Below are positions 1-9,438 of a stretch of DNA of 42,847 nt, piece by piece. Position numbers and translations under genes: made by a program. This DNA comes from Mariniphaga sp. (lineage in GTDB: Bacteria; Bacteroidota; Bacteroidia; Bacteroidales; Prolixibacteraceae). How positions within the stretch are numbered: the first letter of the stretch is position 1; each line of letters opens with the position of its first letter. The notes under the pieces were generated by a model, which ran no database searches, was not told where the DNA came from, and saw only the letters and a list, made by a program, of their open reading frames with translations. The stretch lies in contig JAAFHB010000014.1 of assembly GCA_010906965.1 (NCBI GenBank), positions 1-42,847 on the forward strand, written 5' to 3'.

Positions 1-39
1 AACAGCACGCTCTTTAATTTCGTTCCAACCTAAGGCCAT
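1..39 (-). CDS. 5' end of a DNA methyltransferase / MmeI-like restriction-modification gene (cut by window edge)
   Basis: Reading leftward from an ATG at 39 gives 13 open codons, MALGWNEIKERAV, running off the window. From memory, this start (a short hydrophobic lead, then WNEIK.RA) is typical of the N-terminus of large MmeI-like type IIL/IIG restriction-modification proteins and related class I SAM-dependent DNA methyltransferases, which usually continue with a FSKEW-like motif. A promoter-like TAGTTTTG lies 33 bases upstream on the same strand, so the gene probably begins here and is divergent from the kinase gene on the right. Only 13 residues are visible, so the family assignment is tentative and the catalytic motifs lie outside the window. 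Confidence 0.42.
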   Translation of the reverse strand, partial: MALGWNEIKERAV

Positions 40-71
40 CTTTACCAGTTTTGGTTTAAATTAGTTATCAG

Positions 72-79
72 CAAAACTA
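72..79 (-). promoter_or_regulatory. Bacteroidota -7 promoter element (leftward)
   Basis: The minus strand reads TAGTTTTG, matching the TAnnTTTG -7 consensus of Bacteroidota sigma-70 promoters, 33 bases before the ATG at 39. No convincing -33 TTTG was found. The spacer is AT-rich, so a chance match is possible. Confidence 0.33.
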
Positions 80-272
80 TTGATAATAATTCAATAGAAG
101 ATAATAGGTTTGATTATTTTATATCGCTGTGCGGTAATAATTAATCTAATCTCCTAAAGTTGCTATTATTTAATTTATTACAAATATTTCGTCATGAAGT
201 GGCTTGTATCCTGGATTGTGATTTTTATTACAAAGATTAAGCTGCTACGCAGCGATTATCAATTAATAAAAC

Positions 273-280
273 TAATTTTG
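273..280 (+). promoter_or_regulatory. Bacteroidota -7 promoter element for the first kinase gene
   Basis: TAATTTTG matches TAnnTTTG about 55-65 bases before the candidate starts of the first histidine kinase. A small perfect hairpin (GCTGC-TAC-GCAGC, 241-253) lies just upstream. The -33 element is not clear. Confidence 0.38.
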
Positions 281-337
281 GTTCCGAAAATAATCAACTA
301 ATTCAAGAATATTTAAATATGTAGCGTGATTAAGTTT

Positions 338-2143
338 ATGGTTATGAAGAACTATGATACAAATCAGGTGGGAGATCATTTAGATAACAAGGAGGCAATG
401 GTGCAGGAACCTCAAATGCAATCAGAAGTTGAAGGCTATTCCATGGTCACAAATAATCAATTTCATATTTTGATTGATAATAGTACCGATCGTTTGCATA
501 CAGAGCAGGCCCTCATTAAAAGTGAAGGTTTATATGCCGATCTTGTTTTGAATCAGATTGCCGGAGTTTACCGCATTCTTATCGAAAATCCAAATTCAAA
601 TCAAACAATCTGGAAAACGATAACTCATGAATTTGTAAGTGACAGGTTTTGCGATATTATCGGAATTGAAAAATCGGTGGCCAGTAAAATGCCAGCTACT
701 ATCATTCTTGATTCAATACATCCGGATGATCGTTGGGGTTTTGTGCAAGCGAATGATGAAGCCAACCTGACATTGACACCTTTTAGTTGGGAGGGGCGGA
801 TAGTAACAAACAATATCACAAAATGGGTACGATTTGATTCGAATCCCCGAAAACTTGACGATGCAAGCATCCGGTGGACGGGTGTTGTGATTGAGATTAC
901 CAGGCAAAAACAAGTTGAGGAACTGCTCAACAGAAACAGCAACCGGCTAATGCGAATAAACGATTGTCTTTCGTCGCTGGGAGCTGATTCTGATGTTAAT
1001 ATTAACCGGCTTACTGCTTTATGTGGTGAACTTCTGAATGCTACAAGTGCAGTGTATAACCGTTTCGCAAACGGTATTTTATTAGCAGCAGGGAAGTGGC
1101 AGGTACCCGATAATTTTCAGGAAGCAGGACTTTGGGAGGGTCATCTTTGTTATGATGTGATCCGTAACGATAAAGATAAAGCAGATACGATTCGTCATCT
1201 GGGTGAAACCAATTATGCAAGAACCGATCCCAATGTCCTGTCTTATGGACTTCAAACGTATTGCGGACAGGTTGTGCGGAGCGAGGGTAAACCAATAGGT
1301 TCGCTTTGTGTGGTGTACGATCACGATTTTCAGTTGAGCGACGAGGACCAGCGGATTATTGGAATTATTGGTTCTGCGATCGGAAATGAAGATGACCGTA
1401 AGTTCCGCGGTGAGGCACTTAGAGCAAGCGAATCGAAACTAAAAGATCTTAACGCAACAAAGGATAAATTCTTTTCGATTATTGCACACGACCTGAAAGG
1501 ACCGTTTAACGGAATTATGGGTTTGAGCGAAATATTAAAAGAAGATGCACATAATCTCGGTATTCCGATGATTATTGAATATGCCGAAATGATCCATTCA
1601 TCGGCATTTCAATCGCATCAGCTGCTTGATCATCTTCTTAGCTGGGCACGGATGCAGGAGGGCAAAATATCATTTGACCCTAAGCCCAATCTTTTACATC
1701 CGATAGTCGGTGAAGTGATTCTATTATTTCTTGATATCGCAGATCATAAGAAAATTACGATTGTCAATCAGGTTCCAATTCAAACGATCGTTGTTGCAGA
1801 TACCGAAATGTTGAAAACAATTCTGCGGAATCTGATTTCCAACGCTACGAAATTTACCAATGCAAACGGTAAAGTGAGCATCAAAGCTTCAACTGGTGAT
1901 TTAGGTGTCGAAATTGTTGTTGCTGACAGTGGTAACGGCATCGGAGCAGCGGATATCAATAAACTTTTCAAGGTTGATGTTGCTTTTTCGACACGAGGAA
2001 CGGAAAATGAAAAAGGGACCGGACTAGGCTTGATTTTATGCAAAGAGTTCGTCGAAAAACATGGTGGAAATATATCTGCAGAAAGTATACATCATGAAGG
2101 GAGCCGGTTTAAATTTACTTTACCTTATAATTTAAATCGTTGA
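338..2143 (+). CDS. Soluble PAS-GAF sensor histidine kinase
   Basis: This is a cytoplasmic sensor kinase of about 601 residues that should autophosphorylate a histidine and pass the phosphate to an unknown response regulator. Counted from ATG 338, the order is: a short lead, one PAS domain (about 65-195, ending in the usual EITRQKQ linker), a GAF domain (about 205-350), a HisKA dimerisation helix with the H-box FFSIIAHDLKGPFNG (His384), and an HATPase domain with the N-box NLISNATKF (Asn502), G1 box ADSGNGIG (Asp530) and G2 box GTGLGL. No transmembrane segment or signal peptide is visible, so the signal is presumably intracellular. The start is uncertain: GTG 326, ATG 338 and ATG 344 are in frame and none has a good ribosome site. 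No regulator with a DNA-binding domain is adjacent. The ligand is unknown. Confidence 0.88.
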   Translation: MVMKNYDTNQVGDHLDNKEAMVQEPQMQSEVEGYSMVTNNQFHILIDNSTDRLHTEQALIKSEGLYADLVLNQIAGVYRILIENPNSNQTIWKTITHEFVSDRFCDIIGIEKSVASKMPATIILDSIHPDDRWGFVQANDEANLTLTPFSWEGRIVTNNITKWVRFDSNPRKLDDASIRWTGVVIEITRQKQVEELLNRNSNRLMRINDCLSSLGADSDVNINRLTALCGELLNATSAVYNRFANGILLAAGKWQVPDNFQEAGLWEGHLCYDVIRNDKDKADTIRHLGETNYARTDPNVLSYGLQTYCGQVVRSEGKPIGSLCVVYDHDFQLSDEDQRIIGIIGSAIGNEDDRKFRGEALRASESKLKDLNATKDKFFSIIAHDLKGPFNGIMGLSEILKEDAHNLGIPMIIEYAEMIHSSAFQSHQLLDHLLSWARMQEGKISFDPKPNLLHPIVGEVILLFLDIADHKKITIVNQVPIQTIVVADTEMLKTILRNLISNATKFTNANGKVSIKASTGDLGVEIVVADSGNGIGAADINKLFKVDVAFSTRGTENEKGTGLGLILCKEFVEKHGGNISAESIHHEGSRFKFTLPYNLNR

Positions 2144-2176
2144 GATTGAAAAAAACTAAAATGCTAAGTTTAAAAT

Positions 2177-2184
2177 TACCTTTG
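2177..2184 (+). promoter_or_regulatory. Bacteroidota -7 promoter element for the second kinase gene
   Basis: TACCTTTG matches TAnnTTTG, 51 bases before ATG 2236 and inside the 92-base gap after the first kinase. This suggests the second kinase is transcribed from its own promoter. Confidence 0.45.
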
Positions 2185-2235
2185 CAAGGGTAAAAGTGAC
2201 ATTAAATCTTGTCCAACTGTTATTTATAAAATAGA

Positions 2236-5200
2236 ATGGGTATTACTCTTCGCATATTATTTGTTGAAGATTCGGATAGCGATGCCGGATTGATTGTCAG
2301 TTATCTTGAAATGGCAGGTTATACGATCGTCTATGATCGCGTGGAGAACCCCGATCAGATGCGGTCTGCATTACTGAAACAATCGTGGGATTTAATTATT
2401 TCGGACTATCAGCTAAAATATTTTGACGCAACTGAAGCATTGACCATCTGTCACGAGTTCTCGCCAGACATTCCTTTTATTGTTATTTCCAATGCTTTAA
2501 CCGAGGAAAGTGCAGTTGGTTCGTTAAGAGCCGGAGCACATGATTATTTATCCAAAGCTAACCTGACCAGATTAATTCCGGTAGTAGTCCGCGAATTGAA
2601 TGAGACAAAAATCAGGAGAGAGAAAAGACTTGCTGCAATTGCATTGATGGATTCCGAAAAACAATACCGCACGCTATTTTCGGAGATGAAGGAAGGGTTT
2701 GCCCTATACGATGTTATTTACGACAAAGCAGGGAAGCCTGTCGATTATAGATTTATTGCAGTAAATCCGGCATTTGAACGGTTTACGGGTCAGACTGCAT
2801 CTGGTCTGGCAGGCATGACAGTGAAAGAAGTATTTCCAAATATTGAAGCTTCGTGGCTTGAAAGATATGGCAATGTTGCGCTAACAACAATACCTGATCG
2901 TTTTGATGATTATTCAAAAATACTTGACCGACATTTCGAAGTTGTTGTCTATTGCCCCCAAAGCGGTCAGCTAGCCTCTATTGTCACTGATATTACAGAG
3001 CGAAAGAGGGCGGACGACTTGCTGTATCTTAGCAAAGGTCGATTAACAAGAGGCGAGTCTGTTTCGAAATCAGGTAATTGGGAATTGCACCTCGATACTG
3101 GTACGATCTTTGGCTCCGAAGGTGCACAAAACATCTATGGTTTAGATAACGATCACTGGAATTTTGATGACATCAAAGAAATTCCGCTTCCTGAATACAG
3201 GGAATTGCTCGACAATGCACTATCACAATTGATTGCAAATGGTATCGCATATGATGTTGAATTTAAAATAAAGAATCAGAAAACCGGTCAGATAATCGAC
3301 ATAGAATCGATAGCAGAGTATGATTCAAAAGGCAAAATAATTTTTGGCGTAATCCAGGATATTACTGTTCGTAAAAATATTGAAAAAGAATTAGTTAATC
3401 GCGAAAGAAAATACCGCGAACTTGCCAATTCATTACCTGTTAGTGTATATGAAACCGATCTTCAGGGAAATATAACTTTTGCAAATGCGACAGCGTTCAA
3501 TTGGTTTGGGTATAAAGCGGCGCAGCTCAATAAAGGATTTAATATTATTCAATTTGTTATTGAGAAAGAGCGTCCATTGATTCAGGAGCGATTCAGACAA
3601 CTTTTAATTCATGATATACAAACGAATGGTGAATATACTGCCAAACGAAAGGATGGTTCCCAATTCCCTGTATTAATCTCTTCGTTTGCAGTTAAAAAAG
3701 ATGGTGTAATAACCGGGGTTCGCGGCACTGTTGTCGATCTTTCGGAACAAAAACAGGCTCATAGCAGACTTAAAAATAGTGAAAAAACCCTTACTAATCT
3801 GATCAGCAATTTGCCAGGATTTGTTTACAGGTGCAAAGTTGACGAGGATTGGACGATGGAATATCTCAGCGAAGGTTTTTCAGCGATTACAGGGTATTCG
3901 GTTGAGGATATCATGGAGTTTAAAAATCAGACATTCAATAACATTATACATCCGGAATACCGGAAATATCTTTGGGAAAAATGGCAGGTTTTGCTTGCGG
4001 ATAAATCTTCTTTGGAGGAAGAATACCCGATTATTACCAAAAGCGGTGAAACGAGGTGGGTTTGGGAGCGTGGAAGAGGAATTTTTAATGACGAGGATAA
4101 CTTAATTTACCTTGAGGGATTTATCGCGGATATCACTGAACGGAAACGCGCTGAACAGATACAAGAAGTATTATATTCTATTTCAACAGCCGTCCTAACC
4201 ACAAAGGATCTTGGAGAATTAGTTGAGATTATCAGAAATCAATTGGGAAGTTTGCTGGACACACGTAATTTTTATGTGGCGTTTTATGATGAGACCACCG
4301 ACATGTTTTATACGCCATATGCAGTTGATGAAATGGATAATGTGGAATCGTGGCCTGCTGAAAAATCGCTTACCGGTTATCTGATCAAACAAAATAAGGC
4401 GCTGCTGATTTCAGAAGAGGAGTTTTGTCGGTTAATTGAGAATGATGAAATTCAAGTTGTTGGTACTCCTGCCAAATTATGGCTTGGTGTCCCTTTGCAC
4501 GAAGAGGAGAAGATCATTGGCGCGTTTGTTGTTCAAAGTTACGACAACCCCAATGCCTATACTTCGAATGATGTGGAAATGCTTGAGTTTATTTCGCACC
4601 AAATCAGTCTGTTTGTCCAACGCAAGCGGTCGGAAGGTGAAATAAAAGCGGCACTTATAAAGGCTGAAGAAAGCGATCGGTTGAAGACGGCCTTTCTTGC
4701 AACAATGAATCATGAACTTAGAACTCCGCTTAACCATATTTTGGGATTCAGCGAGTTAATCCTTTCGGGTGTGATGCCGGAAGAAAATAAAAGCTTCGCA
4801 TCGAGTATTTTTACGAGTGGTAAAAACCTGCTTGCCATTATAGAAGATGTATTCGACCTTGCCCTTGCTGAGCAAGCAAACGTTAAATTAAGGTTGCAAA
4901 CTTTCCGGCTAATGGATCAGTTTATGGAGAATAAATCGTCCTTCGATCAGATTCTTCAAAGTTCGGGTAAAGCCGAACAGATTCGTCTGATCTTTAAACC
5001 AGATACCCATTTGTTATCCATGTACCTGACAGTCGATCGCAGTAAAGTAAATCAGGTTTTGATTAACCTGTTTAAGAACGCAGTAAAATTTACCAACAAC
5101 GGCACCATCGAATTTGGATATCAAAGTAATGAACCCGGCAAACTCACCTTTTTTATTAAGGATACAGGAATTGGAATTCCGAAGGAGAAACAAACACTTA

Positions 5201-5394
5201 TATTTGATTTTTTCAGGCAAGGTGATGACTCACCTACTCGTGTTTATGGCGGTATTGGAATCGGATTGTCCATCTGTCAGAAAATTGCAACGATTCTTAA
5301 AGGCGAATTGTCAGTAACATCAGAACCCAACAACGGGAGTGCTTTTTATCTGACAGTTCCTGTTGAGATGGCCGATGTTAGCGATCCTTTGTAA
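2236..5394 (+). CDS. Receiver-PAS(x4)-GAF hybrid histidine kinase
   Basis: A 1,052-residue soluble hybrid kinase. It opens with a CheY-like receiver (about 1-130) in which an acidic pocket (FVEDSDSDAG), the phospho-acceptor Asp57 (IISDYQ), a conserved Ser (VISN) and Lys107 (YLSKA) are all present. Four PAS domains follow at about 140-262, 265-388, 390-510 and 515-640; most end in the D[IL][ST]E[RQ]K type linker. A GAF domain covers about 645-800. The HisKA H-box is FLATMNHELRTPLNHILGFSELI (His826) and the HATPase N-box is NLFKNAVKF (Asn948). The G2 motif reads GGIGIGL rather than the common GGTGLGL. The N-terminal receiver suggests it is a relay node that accepts phosphate from another kinase. 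The kinase core is very similar to that of the next gene. No membrane segments are seen. Confidence 0.9.
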   Translation: MGITLRILFVEDSDSDAGLIVSYLEMAGYTIVYDRVENPDQMRSALLKQSWDLIISDYQLKYFDATEALTICHEFSPDIPFIVISNALTEESAVGSLRAGAHDYLSKANLTRLIPVVVRELNETKIRREKRLAAIALMDSEKQYRTLFSEMKEGFALYDVIYDKAGKPVDYRFIAVNPAFERFTGQTASGLAGMTVKEVFPNIEASWLERYGNVALTTIPDRFDDYSKILDRHFEVVVYCPQSGQLASIVTDITERKRADDLLYLSKGRLTRGESVSKSGNWELHLDTGTIFGSEGAQNIYGLDNDHWNFDDIKEIPLPEYRELLDNALSQLIANGIAYDVEFKIKNQKTGQIIDIESIAEYDSKGKIIFGVIQDITVRKNIEKELVNRERKYRELANSLPVSVYETDLQGNITFANATAFNWFGYKAAQLNKGFNIIQFVIEKERPLIQERFRQLLIHDIQTNGEYTAKRKDGSQFPVLISSFAVKKDGVITGVRGTVVDLSEQKQAHSRLKNSEKTLTNLISNLPGFVYRCKVDEDWTMEYLSEGFSAITGYSVEDIMEFKNQTFNNIIHPEYRKYLWEKWQVLLADKSSLEEEYPIITKSGETRWVWERGRGIFNDEDNLIYLEGFIADITERKRAEQIQEVLYSISTAVLTTKDLGELVEIIRNQLGSLLDTRNFYVAFYDETTDMFYTPYAVDEMDNVESWPAEKSLTGYLIKQNKALLISEEEFCRLIENDEIQVVGTPAKLWLGVPLHEEEKIIGAFVVQSYDNPNAYTSNDVEMLEFISHQISLFVQRKRSEGEIKAALIKAEESDRLKTAFLATMNHELRTPLNHILGFSELILSGVMPEENKSFASSIFTSGKNLLAIIEDVFDLALAEQANVKLRLQTFRLMDQFMENKSSFDQILQSSGKAEQIRLIFKPDTHLLSMYLTVDRSKVNQVLINLFKNAVKFTNNGTIEFGYQSNEPGKLTFFIKDTGIGIPKEKQTLIFDFFRQGDDSPTRVYGGIGIGLSICQKIATILKGELSVTSEPNNGSAFYLTVPVEMADVSDPL

Positions 5395-5478
5395 GCTATT
5401 GCAGCTATTTTAATTATTATTAATACCTTTATTTTTCAATAAAAACGATCAAAGAATTTATTGGTTGGTAAAAACGTT

Positions 5479-5486
5479 TACTTTTG
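5479..5486 (+). promoter_or_regulatory. Bacteroidota -7 promoter element for the third kinase gene
   Basis: TACTTTTG matches TAnnTTTG, about 60 bases before ATG 5547. A TTGGTTGG run at 5461-5468 may serve as an upstream element, but its spacing is short. Confidence 0.42.
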
Positions 5487-5546
5487 GAGGGAAATAACCA
5501 TCAGATAATTATTAATTCGGAAAGAAACCTGCTCTGACGCTTGAAA

Positions 5547-8500
5547 ATGGAAAAAAAAACCTTAAAGAGATTCCCAATCGACGATAGTCGACTTACTAAT
5601 ATTGAATTAGAGGCAAAGCAAGAGGAGACGCAACGTCTCGAAGAGCTGGTCCGGCAGCGTACCGAAACGCTTGAAAAGGAGTTGGAACAAAGTAAAATCA
5701 GAGAGAATGAGCTGCAAATTGCATTTGATGAACTGGAACGAAGTCGTAAATCAGAATTACTTCTTTTTGAAAGATTAAAAACGGAAGTTCAGGCAGGGAT
5801 AGAGGCAGAAAAAGCCTTACGCGAACACCAATCTTTATTGGAAACTTTAATTGAAAACGCACCTTTCGAAATCTGGGCCCGCGATAAGAATGGATATGGT
5901 ATCCTCGAAAACAAAGTTCTTGTCAGTCATTTTGGATCTATTTTAGGGCGAAAACCTGAAGAGACGAATGTGAGTTCCGAAGTGTTTGATCTTTGGAATT
6001 TTAATAATAAATGTGTGTTGGATGATGAGATTGTAAATAATGAATCTGTCTATTTGATTAATGGAGAGAATCGTAACATTCATCAGATTCTGGCTCCGAT
6101 CAAAATTGACGGTAATATTGAAGGAATAGCTGGTTTTAATATTGATATTACCGAACAAAAATTGGCTGAAGAGAAAATTCGACAAAGTGAAATACTTTAT
6201 CGTACATTGGTTGAGACCTCTCCCGACGGAATTGTGATGGCAGAACTGGATGGAACTTTGATCACGGTAAACAGAAGGGCCTGTCAGATTTTTGGATTTA
6301 AGAATGAAGAAGAACTTAAATCGTACCACAATAATTTCATTGGATTTGTCGCTCCTATCGATGTCGAAAGAGTGAATGAAAATATGGAATTACGGTTAAA
6401 CGGCATAGAATCATACAGTGCCGAATATATGGTTGTCGGTAAAGATAGAAAGTTGTTTCCGGTAGAAGTTAAATCATCGGTTGTTTATGATTCTCATAAT
6501 CGACCCTACGCAATGATCGGCGTATTAAGAGATATTACCCAACGAAGAATAATTGAAGATACCCAATATTTTCTGTTGAATGCTGAATGGACTAATTCGG
6601 GAGAGGATTTCTTTCAGTTGTTAGCGAGTTATTTATCAACGGCCTTGGAAATGAACTATGTATGTATCGATCGCCTCATAAACGACAATTTTGATGCTCA
6701 AACGCTGGCGGTTTATTCAGAGGGAGAATTTCTCAAAAACGTTTCTTATAAACTCAAAGATACGCCATGTGGCAATGTTGTAGGGAAAACGATATGCTGC
6801 ATTGACAGGAATGTCCGTAATATGTTTCCATATGATGCTGCTCTTCAGAAAATTGATGCAGAGTGCTACGTGGGGACTACACTTTGGAGCTCCACAGGAA
6901 AGCCAATCGGTTTGATTGCTTTAATGGGCCGTCAACCGCTGGATAATCAATCATTGGCCGAAGCTGTTCTTAATCTCGTGTCCATCAGAGCTGCAGGTGA
7001 ATTGGAGCGGCGGGATACAGAGTTGGCACTGTTGCAAAGCAAAAAAGCATTTCAGAATTATTTTCAGAACTGCTCAGTAGGAATGAGTGTTACTTCGCCA
7101 GATAAAAAGTGGCTTGAAGTCAATCAAAGTCTATGCGATATGTTGGGCTATTCAGCGACAGAATTAAGTGAATTGACATGGATAGATGTAACTTATCCCA
7201 AAGACATCGAAAAGAACCTCAAACTGTTTGATGAGGTTGGAGCCGGCCTGATAGAACGGTTTGAAATGAATAAGCGGTTTGTCAGAAAAGATGCGTCAAT
7301 TTTATATGCTACACTTTCAACTGTTTGCGAACGTAATCCGGATGGATCTATTCACCATCTTCTGACATCATATGTTGATGTTACCGCACGGCAGTTAGCC
7401 GAAGAAGCAATCCTTCGTGAACGCGCTTTGCTTCGAACATTGATCGATAACTTACCGGCTACTGTTTACGTAAAAGATTTGCATGGCCGTAAAACTGTTT
7501 CCAACAAAGCCGACCTCGCACATATGGGTTATAGTTCAGAATCCGAAGTTATCGGCAAAACAGACGTGGAGTTATATTCTGGAACTGATGGTGAACATGG
7601 TTATTCTGAGGATATGGAAGTAATTCAAACCGGAATACCATTGATTAACTGCGAGGTAAATTTCACCGGTTCGAATGGAAAGCGGCATTGGCGGTTAACT
7701 TCAAAGTTTCCTTATTATGATGACATCCGGAATGTTCAGGGATTGGTCGGAATAGGATTTGATATCACCGAACGTAAACTGATCGAAGATGCATTAAAAG
7801 AGAGTGAAGAACTTTACCGGAATCTTATTGAAAAAATGCCTGATGGTGTTTATAAAAGTACCCATGCAGGGAAGTTTATTTCAGTAAACCCCGCGATGGT
7901 TGCCATGCTGGGTTATGACAGCAAAGAGGATTTGAAATCAATTGATATAAAGACGCAACTGTATTTCGAAGAGGATGAACGCATTCGACGGGATTCGAAT
8001 GAAATAGAAGATAGTTTCGATGTTTATAAAATGAAACGAAAGGATGGTTCCGAAGTGTGGGTGGAGGACAACGGCTGGTATACGCTGGATGAAAAAGGGA
8101 AAACGCTTTATCACGAAGGCATTATCAGGGATGTAACTGACCGGAAGGCTGTTGAAAATAAATTGAGAATTCTTTCTCAGGCGATCGAGCAGAATCCGGC
8201 ATCAACTGTCATAACCGACGCAGCCGGAAAAATTGAATTCGTCAATACTGCATTTACTACGCTAACTCAATATTCAATGAAGGAGGTGATTAGTAAACCA
8301 CCGCGGATATTTAATCACGGGCATATTCCTGCAACCGATTTTAATCCAATGTGGGAAGCATTAATCGCAGGAAAGGTATGGAAATGTGAATTTCAGAATC
8401 GTCGAAAGGATGGTTCTATCTATTGGGAGGATGTGGCGATATCGTCGTTGATGAATAGCAAAGGGGAAATCAGCAACTATATCCTTATCATGGATGATAT

Positions 8501-9275
8501 TTCCGAAAAAAAGAAGATGCTCGATGACCTGATTTCCTCGAAAGAGAAAGCAGAGGAGAGTAATCTTCTGAAATCGGCATTTCTGGCCACGATGAACCAC
8601 GAGTTACGCACGCCACTGAATCATATTCTTGGTTTTAGCGAACTGATAATGTCGGATGTTGCTCCCGAAGATAACATTAGTTTTGCATCAAGTATTCAAA
8701 TTAGCGGGCAAAGTCTGCTTTCAATTATTGAGGGCGTTTTTGACCTGGCGCTTGTCGAACAATCAAATATCAAACTCCGTAACCAGACATTTCGTCTGAT
8801 GGATCATTTTATGGAGAACAAGGCCTCATTCGACAGTATCTTAAGAGCATCTGCAAAACACGAACAAATACAGCTGATTTTCCGCCCCGATACCTTTTGG
8901 TTGTCGAGTTATGTAACTGCCGACAGAAGTAAGATCAATCAGGTACTTACAAATATTTTTAAAAATGCGGTGAAATTCACCCACAAGGGAACAATAGAGT
9001 TTGGCTTTAGAATCGAAAATGAAACGAACCTAATGTTCTATATTACAGATACGGGTATTGGAATTCCGAAGGAGAAACAAGCTGTTATTTTCGATTTTTT
9101 CAGACAGGGTGATGATTCTTATACAAGAGGTTATGGCGGAATTGGTGTCGGTTTGGCAATTGCAAAAAAGACTACACAAATTCTGAAAGGCGAATTGAAA
9201 GTGGTTTCGGAACCAGGGCAGGGGAGTACTTTCTCTTTGACTATTCCGGTCGAACCATCAACTGTTAAAGAATAG
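5547..9275 (+). CDS. Multi-PAS (x6) GAF sensor histidine kinase
   Basis: A soluble kinase of about 1,242 residues. An N-terminal charged coiled coil (about 15-95) precedes two PAS domains (about 90-205 and 210-335), a GAF domain (345-495), four more PAS domains (about 505-625, 630-750, 755-870, 875-1000), HisKA (H-box MNHELRTPLNHILGFSEL, His1018) and HATPase (N-box NIFKNAVKF, Asn1140; G2 box GGIGVGL). ATG 5547 was chosen over the in-frame TTG 5541 six bases upstream. The region from the H-box to the C-terminus is strikingly alike in the preceding protein, with shared stretches such as SFASSI, TFRLMD and DRSK.NQVL. This indicates a tandem duplication with a rebuilt sensor half. There is no receiver domain, so its output partner is unknown. 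The preceding receiver-bearing kinase is a possible partner, by inference only. Confidence 0.9.
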   Translation: MEKKTLKRFPIDDSRLTNIELEAKQEETQRLEELVRQRTETLEKELEQSKIRENELQIAFDELERSRKSELLLFERLKTEVQAGIEAEKALREHQSLLETLIENAPFEIWARDKNGYGILENKVLVSHFGSILGRKPEETNVSSEVFDLWNFNNKCVLDDEIVNNESVYLINGENRNIHQILAPIKIDGNIEGIAGFNIDITEQKLAEEKIRQSEILYRTLVETSPDGIVMAELDGTLITVNRRACQIFGFKNEEELKSYHNNFIGFVAPIDVERVNENMELRLNGIESYSAEYMVVGKDRKLFPVEVKSSVVYDSHNRPYAMIGVLRDITQRRIIEDTQYFLLNAEWTNSGEDFFQLLASYLSTALEMNYVCIDRLINDNFDAQTLAVYSEGEFLKNVSYKLKDTPCGNVVGKTICCIDRNVRNMFPYDAALQKIDAECYVGTTLWSSTGKPIGLIALMGRQPLDNQSLAEAVLNLVSIRAAGELERRDTELALLQSKKAFQNYFQNCSVGMSVTSPDKKWLEVNQSLCDMLGYSATELSELTWIDVTYPKDIEKNLKLFDEVGAGLIERFEMNKRFVRKDASILYATLSTVCERNPDGSIHHLLTSYVDVTARQLAEEAILRERALLRTLIDNLPATVYVKDLHGRKTVSNKADLAHMGYSSESEVIGKTDVELYSGTDGEHGYSEDMEVIQTGIPLINCEVNFTGSNGKRHWRLTSKFPYYDDIRNVQGLVGIGFDITERKLIEDALKESEELYRNLIEKMPDGVYKSTHAGKFISVNPAMVAMLGYDSKEDLKSIDIKTQLYFEEDERIRRDSNEIEDSFDVYKMKRKDGSEVWVEDNGWYTLDEKGKTLYHEGIIRDVTDRKAVENKLRILSQAIEQNPASTVITDAAGKIEFVNTAFTTLTQYSMKEVISKPPRIFNHGHIPATDFNPMWEALIAGKVWKCEFQNRRKDGSIYWEDVAISSLMNSKGEISNYILIMDDISEKKKMLDDLISSKEKAEESNLLKSAFLATMNHELRTPLNHILGFSELIMSDVAPEDNISFASSIQISGQSLLSIIEGVFDLALVEQSNIKLRNQTFRLMDHFMENKASFDSILRASAKHEQIQLIFRPDTFWLSSYVTADRSKINQVLTNIFKNAVKFTHKGTIEFGFRIENETNLMFYITDTGIGIPKEKQAVIFDFFRQGDDSYTRGYGGIGVGLAIAKKTTQILKGELKVVSEPGQGSTFSLTIPVEPSTVKE

Positions 9276-9371
9276 TGAAGTGAAGACCGGTCATAAAGGT
9301 TTTTTGGCAAATTCAGCAATAATGCTGTCTGACAAAAGCCTAACCCCCCAATAGTCTTCTTCTTTTTTTTG

Positions 9372-9413
9372 CCTTTAACCTTTAACCTTTAACCTTTAAC
9401 CTTTAACCTTTAA
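9372..9413. repeat. Heptamer microsatellite, six tandem copies of CCTTTAA
   Basis: Six perfect head-to-tail copies of CCTTTAA occupy the gap between the third kinase and the convergent yccF gene, followed by a decayed CCTTTT and further pyrimidine-rich sequence to about 9445. Related CTTTAACC-like tracts occur at about 24761-24808 and 34845-34978, so this looks like a dispersed spacer repeat of the genome. Confidence 0.9.
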
Positions 9414-9438
9414 CCTTTTCTCTTCTGCCTTTTGTCTT

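Noticed and set aside
194..301. 35-codon open frame starting MKWLVSWIVIFI before the first kinase
   Set aside because: It has a hydrophobic start, but no ribosome site or family, and it runs through the predicted kinase promoter; probably chance in AT-rich DNA.
625..1324. Long open frames on the minus strand across the first kinase
   Set aside because: They lie inside a well-supported histidine kinase gene, lack recognisable domains and are best read as antisense shadows.
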